Positions 31,851-35,575 of a stretch of 35,575 nt of DNA are shown here, one piece after another. Position numbers and translations under genes: made by a program. Under the pieces are notes generated by a model. That model had not been told where the DNA came from and did not search any database. It saw nothing but the letters and a program-made list of their open reading frames with translations. The stretch covers positions 1-35,575 of the forward strand of contig JACPHN010000072.1 in NCBI GenBank assembly GCA_016188575.1. Reading direction: 5' to 3'. Numbering within the stretch: the first letter of the stretch is position 1; each line of letters opens with the position of its first letter. Source of the DNA: Candidatus Schekmanbacteria bacterium. Its GTDB lineage: Bacteria; CSSED10-310; JACPHN01.

Positions 31851-32266
31851 CGGAAAGCACCGCAGGCTAGGGTTTCCTACCGAGCGCTCCGCGCCGCGAT
31901 TCGCCACCCCGGCGACAACGCGGCCGGCAGCGACCACGGCGGAGAGCAACCTTATGATCGCAATCGTCACGAGCGCCACGCGCCGGGCGCGCGGCGTCCC
32001 GGGCCGGACCGAAAGCGGGCCGCCAGGGGCCGTGCCCGCCCGCTGGCGAGTGAACGCACCGTCTTGCTTCTCCGAGCGAGCGCAGACTGACTGGCCGCGA
32101 ACGTCTGGCTGGGAGCCGGCGGCGAGGTCACACCTGCTTTCGGAGGTCTGCGCCATGGTAGTTTGGCCGGCCACCGTCTGGCTCGTCAAGAGGGGCGCGC
32201 GCGAGTGTTCACCTCCCACCCCGCCCTCTCCCCGCGAAGCCCACTCGTTCCGCAACGATGCCTCAT

Positions 32267-32296
32267 CCATTCGTCAGCCGGTCTGAAACCCTGCCC
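32267..32296 (-). repeat. Half copy D of the 57-bp dispersed repeat
   Basis: On the minus strand it reads GGGCAGGGTTTCAGACCGGC followed by TGACGAATGG, matching the second half of copies A and B with few changes. It sits in the gene-free interval 31851-32565 together with a GTTCACCTCCCACCCCGCC segment at about 32207 that also resembles 19-46, and a GAAATACCTTCCCAT segment at about 32404 that resembles 317-331. The interval therefore mirrors the repeat mosaic at 1-380. Confidence 0.65.
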
Positions 32297-32336
32297 GTCA
32301 ACGCGTGCTGCACAGTGTCGCGCCTGCACGGGCATT

Positions 32337-32358
32337 GCGGCGCGATGAATCGCGCCGC
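32337..32358. repeat. REP-like palindrome left of the toxin-antitoxin pair
   Basis: Arms GCGGCGCGAT (32337-32346) and ATCGCGCCGC (32349-32358) are perfect complements around GA. The core resembles the palindrome at 33465-33484, to the right of the toxin-antitoxin genes. Confidence 0.7.
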
Positions 32359-32565
32359 TACGGTCACGCGAAGAGCGTAGACGCGCGATTCACCGCGCGC
32401 TCTTGAAATACCTTCCCATCAAGGGGCGCGAGGATCAGACGATGGACCGGCCACGCCCGGGTGCTCCGGACCGACACCGGTATCAAGCTACCTCCGGGCG
32501 CTGCCGCTAACCCGGCGCCCCGCCAAATCTTTTCAAGATGGAGTCCTTGCGTATGCCGCACCGTG

Positions 32566-32588
32566 GTGCAAACATGCACAATTGTACA
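32566..32588. promoter_or_regulatory. Putative autoregulatory operator of the toxin-antitoxin operon
   Basis: A near-perfect 14-bp palindrome TGCACAATTGTACA (32575-32588; one mismatched pair) lies just before the ribosome-site region, and GTGCA/TGCAC (32566-32570 and 32575-32579) forms an overlapping inverted repeat. Type II antitoxins usually repress their own operon through such sites. No confident -10/-35 pair is visible. Confidence 0.4.
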
Positions 32589-32600
32589 GAGGAATGAGCC

Positions 32601-32999
32601 ACGGACATCACCATAGATACCTCGGCCATCTTGGCCGTCCTCACCAACGAGCCGCACAAGCAAGCGCTGGTGCGGCTCACCGAAGGCGCAGAGCTGATCG
32701 CGCCCCAGTCGGTTCACTGGGAAGTTGGTCACGCCCTCTCCGCCATGTTCAGGCGAGGTCGCATCTCCCTGGAGCAAGCCTTGGCGTGCCTGAAGAGCTA
32801 TCGGCTCATTCCGCTGCGGTACGTCGAGGTGCCATTGGAGCGCGCTGTTGAGGTCGCCCATCGTCATGGCATGTACGCCTATGATGCCTATCTCATCGTC
32901 TGCGCTCAGCAGTTTGGCGGCCACCTGCTCACGTTGGATTCAGGCCTGCGGCAGGTAGCGGCGAAAGAAGGTGTCCTTGTCCTGGAGGTAACGCCATGA
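32601..32999 (+). CDS. PIN-domain toxin (VapC-like) with a missing canonical start codon
   Basis: A PIN-domain ribonuclease of about 132 aa from the ACG at 32601. All four acidic active-site residues are present: Asp6 (TIDTSAIL), Glu41 (HWEVGHAL), Asp95 (YAYDAYLIVCA) and Asp113 (LTLDSGLRQVA). There is no ATG, GTG or TTG between the in-frame TGA at 32595 and Asp6; the first TTG (32631) would delete Asp6. AGAGGA is about nine bases before ACG, where homologues would have ATG, so the start has probably mutated from ATG to ACG, reducing or abolishing expression. Its stop overlaps the antitoxin start by ATGA. The toxin precedes the antitoxin, the reverse of most vapBC operons. If expressed it would cleave RNA. 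Confidence 0.75.
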   Translation, partial: TDITIDTSAILAVLTNEPHKQALVRLTEGAELIAPQSVHWEVGHALSAMFRRGRISLEQALACLKSYRLIPLRYVEVPLERAVEVAHRHGMYAYDAYLIVCAQQFGGHLLTLDSGLRQVAAKEGVLVLEVTP

Positions 33000-33226
33000 A
33001 CGTCTATACTTTTTCAGATGCTCGCCAGCGTCTGGCGTCGGTGCTCGATCAAGCGGCCAAGGAAGGTGCTGTGCGTATCAAGCGTCGGGATGGGCAGTCC
33101 TTTCTCATTGTGCCCGAGAAGCCGTCGCGGTCTCCACTGGATGTGCCGGGAGTCGATGTCACCGTCAGCACCGAAGAGCTCGTGGGAATCGTGCGGGAAG
33201 GCCGGGAACGCGGGGCAAGCCAATGA
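32996..33226 (+). CDS. Phd/YefM-type antitoxin
   Basis: The 76-aa product starts MNVYTFSDARQRLASVLDQA and continues KRRDGQSFLIVPE, the compact DNA-binding N-terminal domain of the Phd/YefM (prevent-host-death) family. The C-terminal part (about 45-76), with SPLDVPGVDV and EELVGIVREGRERG, is the likely toxin-binding segment. Its ATG overlaps the stop of the PIN toxin (ATGA), so the pair is co-translated. It should neutralise the toxin and repress the operon, perhaps through the palindrome at 32575-32588. Confidence 0.85.
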   Translation: MNVYTFSDARQRLASVLDQAAKEGAVRIKRRDGQSFLIVPEKPSRSPLDVPGVDVTVSTEELVGIVREGRERGASQ

Positions 33227-33451
33227 AATCAATAACAACGAGCTAGCAAGCGCCTGGAGCCGACAGAGCCACCAGGGGTGTCGGTCAGGAATGTGGGGTT
33301 TAGCCGTTTTGTCACATTGGCACAATATTGGGCGCCGGCCGAATGTCCGGCTTCGTCCTTTACGCTTCTTCCCGTCAATGCCGGGCCGGGGATCATCGCG
33401 CACAGAACGATCCGCCCCGATTACCGGCCCCAATTGCCGGCCGCGATAAGC

Positions 33452-33484
33452 GGGCGCGATAATCGGGCGCGATAAATCGCGCCC
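33452..33484. repeat. REP-like palindrome with a direct duplication, right of the toxin-antitoxin pair
   Basis: GGGCGCGATAA occurs at 33452-33462 and 33465-33475. The second copy forms a perfect palindrome with ATCGCGCCC (arms 33465-33473 and 33476-33484, AA between). It resembles 32337-32358. The interval 33227-33837 holds this, a possible small frame at 33497-33688 and no other gene that I can support. Confidence 0.65.
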
Positions 33485-33496
33485 CTGCGTGGCGCC

Positions 33497-33688
33497 TCAG
33501 GTGTAAAGCAGATTCGGCCGACGCCCATTGTTCTCGGTCACGCCGTCGTCGCAAGGGTGCTGATCATACTCCGCGAGCAGGTATCGCTGGAAGGGATTCG
33601 TCAGCACATTTCGTGCCACCTGCACGAGCTCGGCGTCGGTCCGGTTCGTGGCGTTGCTGCAACGGCTGCCGGACTTCCACAGCGCCAT
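33497..33688 (-). pseudogene. Short unrecognised frame, possibly a gene fragment
   Basis: A 63-codon frame starting MALWKSGSRCSNATNRTDAE, with a middle part VARNVLTNPFQRYLLAEYDQ. The composition is protein-like, with three Cys (Cys-Asp near the end), but there is no ribosome site and no signal peptide. The frame is open upstream for only about 14 more codons, to a TGA. It may be the C-terminal remnant of a longer protein. No family is recognised. Confidence 0.28.
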
Positions 33689-33837
33689 CAGATCACAGGT
33701 TGCACCGCGGCATGAAAAACGGGCTCATGTCATGATAGGTCGGCAGGCAACCTGGGTTCGGGCCGCGAGCTCTTGCCGCGACATGCTCCACCACCTCACG
33801 TGGCCGCGGACGACATGACTCCTGGTGACGGAAAACC

Positions 33838-35214
33838 ATGACGACATCCCCGACCTCGCCGCCGGACGTGCTCCTGGTCGAGGACGACCCGAGCTTCGCC
33901 GAGATGATGCGCCAGATGCTCGGTCGGCTCGGCTGCGCGGTGCGCTACTCCAGAAGCGTGGCCTCGGCCATCGAGCAGGTCAGGCGGTCGGCTCCGGCGC
34001 TGGCGTTCGTCGACTATTATCTTCCGGACGGAATCGGCCTGGACGTGCTGCGGCAGCTCGCTTCCCTGGCTCCCGACACGTTGGTGATCGTGGTGACCGG
34101 AGAGGGCGACGAGCGTTTGGCACTGCAGGCACTCGAAGAGAACGCCTTCTCGTACCTGCCGAAGCCGGTCGACCTTGCCGAGCTGGGAGAATGCTTGCGA
34201 GACGCGCTGGAAGTCGGGAACCTCCGGAGCGAGATTCGCCGGGCGCGAGAAGCCGCCATCAGCGGCTTCCTGGCTGGCAGCTCGCCCGCCATGCGTCGAA
34301 TCCGCGCGATGGTCGAGCGGGTCGCGCTCTCCGACGCCACCGTGCTCGTTCAGGGAGAAACGGGCACGGGAAAGGAAGCCGTGGCCCAGGCACTACACTT
34401 CGCATCGCCCCGTGCGACGGGTCCGTGGGTCAGCATGAGTTGCGCCGCCACTCCCGAGACGCTGTTCGAGACCGAGATGTTCGGTCACGTGCCCGGTGCC
34501 TTCACCGGAGCGACGGCGAGGCGTCTGGGCAGGTTTCTGTCCGCCAGCGGCGGCACCCTGCTGATGGACGAAATCGCCGAGTTGCCCTTGGGGGTCCAGC
34601 CGGGCCTGCTCAGGGTTCTCGAATCTCGAGAGGTGCTGCCCCTCGGCGCCACCACTCCCGTAGCCGCCGACTTCCGTCTCGTCGTGGCCAGCAGCAAGCC
34701 GTTGTTTCAAGAGGTGGCCGAAGGTCGGTTCTTGCCGGAGCTGTACTATCGCCTCGAAGTGATTACCATCGAGCTGCCACCGCTGCGCGAGCGCCTGGCG
34801 GACATTCCGGAGCTCGTGCGACATTTCTTGCCGCGCCTGGCGGCTCGGATCGGCATTCCGGAGCCCGAGCCCGCGCCCGGGTTTCTCGAAAGCCTCCACC
34901 GCTACCCCTGGGGCGGCAACATCCGCGAGCTGCGCAATACCCTCGAACGCCTGATGGTCCAGAGCCTGGACGGGGTGCTTCGACCCGTGGGCCTTCCCGA
35001 GCCCCGCTCCCAGACGCCCCAATCGTCCTTCTTCGGAGAAAAGCGGCGGACCGTGGATGCCTTCGAAAGGGAGTATCTCATCGCGGTGTTGCAGCGGACC
35101 GGCGGCCGACTCGCGGACATCCCCGCGATGACCGGCATATCGCGACGTCAGCTCCACAATCTGCTGCGCAAGCACAACCTCGTGCCGTCGCGCTCCGGCG
35201 CGGCGGACGAGTGA
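33838..35214 (+). CDS. Sigma-54-dependent response regulator with intact receiver
   Basis: A 458-aa NtrC-family regulator. Receiver: VEDD pocket, phosphoacceptor Asp59 (LAFVDYYLPDG), Thr in VVTGEGD and Lys109 (YLPKPVD). AAA+ domain: GETGTGKE, GAFTGA (sigma-54 contact), GTLLMDEI and WGGNIRELRNTLERL. A C-terminal Fis-type helix-turn-helix (DIPAMTGISRRQLHNLLRKH) follows. It is a clear paralogue of the activator at 28232-29569; even the linker before the helix-turn-helix (KRRTVDAFEREYL) matches. All phosphorylation residues are intact, unlike in the paralogue. It points away from the kinase at 29796-31850, with the toxin-antitoxin pair between. Its cognate kinase is not certain; the 7TM kinase is the nearest candidate. 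Its targets are unknown. Confidence 0.94.
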   Translation: MTTSPTSPPDVLLVEDDPSFAEMMRQMLGRLGCAVRYSRSVASAIEQVRRSAPALAFVDYYLPDGIGLDVLRQLASLAPDTLVIVVTGEGDERLALQALEENAFSYLPKPVDLAELGECLRDALEVGNLRSEIRRAREAAISGFLAGSSPAMRRIRAMVERVALSDATVLVQGETGTGKEAVAQALHFASPRATGPWVSMSCAATPETLFETEMFGHVPGAFTGATARRLGRFLSASGGTLLMDEIAELPLGVQPGLLRVLESREVLPLGATTPVAADFRLVVASSKPLFQEVAEGRFLPELYYRLEVITIELPPLRERLADIPELVRHFLPRLAARIGIPEPEPAPGFLESLHRYPWGGNIRELRNTLERLMVQSLDGVLRPVGLPEPRSQTPQSSFFGEKRRTVDAFEREYLIAVLQRTGGRLADIPAMTGISRRQLHNLLRKHNLVPSRSGAADE

Positions 35215-35261
35215 CGCCGCCAACCTCGTGCCGTTCATCTCCGCGCCAGCCGCCGGGGTCT

Positions 35262-35575
35262 CTAGCCGGACCTGAGCACCGCGCGAAAATCGCGCAAACT
35301 GCCGCTGCTGATCAGCCCCGCCGCGGCGAATCCCACAACAAACGCGCCACAGGCCACCACCGCCGCCATCTCGGTCCCCCACTCCAGCCAGCGCACCGCC
35401 ATCGCAAAAGCCGCGACCGCAGCGACGCCTCCGGTGACGATCGGCGCCTTGATGCGCCCGACCGCGACCTCGTGATTGATCAGCTCGCCCATGCGCGCGC
35501 GCTCACCCTGCCCGAGCCAGCAAATCCGCGCCGGTAACCCCTGGAAGCACACCTTTTCCTGCGCCTGCCGGATCC
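35262..35575 (-). pseudogene. hutU: Truncated urocanate hydratase fragment fused to an unrelated membrane segment
   Basis: The frame enters from beyond the window and reads [20 protein letters not shown], then [14 protein letters not shown] and GRIKAPIV, the region before the catalytic C-terminal part of urocanase (histidine degradation). The enzyme would normally continue with IGRDHLD and SGSVASP; here, at about 35436, it switches to [20 protein letters not shown] and a second hydrophobic stretch, stopping at 35262. The tail looks like an integral membrane protein with two helices. The simplest explanation is a rearrangement that cut hutU and joined it to other DNA, leaving no active urocanase at this end. 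How much of hutU lies beyond the window edge cannot be seen. Confidence 0.75.

Noticed and set aside
31851-32270. N-terminal extension of the 7TM kinase frame
   Set aside because: Low-complexity Arg/Ala/Gly-rich sequence without a ribosome site; the signal peptide begins at about 31850. A second hydrophobic patch in the extension leaves a little doubt.
32364-32924. 186-codon minus-strand frame across the toxin gene
   Set aside because: It is antisense to a PIN domain with all active-site residues; the opposite strand is clearly the coding one.
33317-33333. TTGGCACAATATTGGGC as a sigma-54 promoter
   Set aside because: The -24 half is excellent, but the -12 half is GG at the right spacing or GC one base too far, and no gene follows for about 500 bp. 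Possibly a relic.
33825-35537. 570-codon plus-strand frame overlapping the second sigma-54 regulator
   Set aside because: It is an alternative-frame shadow; the frame at 33838-35214 contains complete receiver, AAA+ and helix-turn-helix domains.

Overview
The window is GC-rich and codes densely with strong third-position GC. It looks like a chromosomal accessory region of a Gram-negative proteobacterium, probably gamma. The DedA protein at 5404-6090 is close to the enterobacterial DedA type, two proteins carry IPTL/PEP-CTERM-like C-terminal tails, and REP-like palindromes and short dispersed repeats fill the intergenic spaces. I cannot name a genus. I found no rRNA, tRNA, CRISPR array or complete transposase.

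Left part (1-9.6 kb). A small secreted protein (382-840, minus) lies downstream of an OmpR-type two-component pair (2565-3293 and 1024-2568, minus). Between them are four TCACG motifs spaced exactly 11 bp apart, a likely binding site for the regulator. Next come an aldehyde dehydrogenase remnant (3440-3541), a glycosyltransferase with a C-terminal Ig-like domain (3859-5298, plus), DedA (5404-6090, minus), a repeat-rich gap, a DUF1287 protein (7152-7742, plus), a possible small membrane protein (7702-7956, minus) and a FliB-like protein (8392-9606, minus).

Centre (9.9-27.8 kb). Four tightly packed minus-strand genes form one operon, transcribed from 27789 towards 9936. They encode a 623-aa exported protein; a 2485-aa exported protein with an N-terminal jacalin-like lectin domain and a C-terminus that distantly recalls Tc toxin A subunits; a 2543-aa protein with DUF11 repeats, two nested beta-propellers, a sorting-type tail followed by a second signal-peptide-like segment, 57-residue tandem repeats and YadA-head-like repeats; and a 288-aa jelly-roll protein with a C-terminal sorting-type tail. 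Gene junctions are ATGA or a few bases. This is the most unusual part of the window.

Right part (27.8-35.6 kb). Upstream of the operon and on the same strand are a sigma-54 activator with a degenerate receiver (28232-29569) and a 7TM-DISM-type sensor kinase with a jelly-roll sensor (29796-31850). A sigma-54 promoter candidate sits at 27941-27956, between the activator and the operon. The simplest reading is that the kinase and activator control the giant-protein operon. A PIN-toxin/Phd-antitoxin pair follows (32601-33226); its toxin has no normal start codon and is bracketed by REP-like palindromes. A second, paralogous sigma-54 activator with an intact receiver (33838-35214) comes next. The window ends in a truncated urocanate hydratase fragment fused to an unrelated membrane segment (35262-35575).
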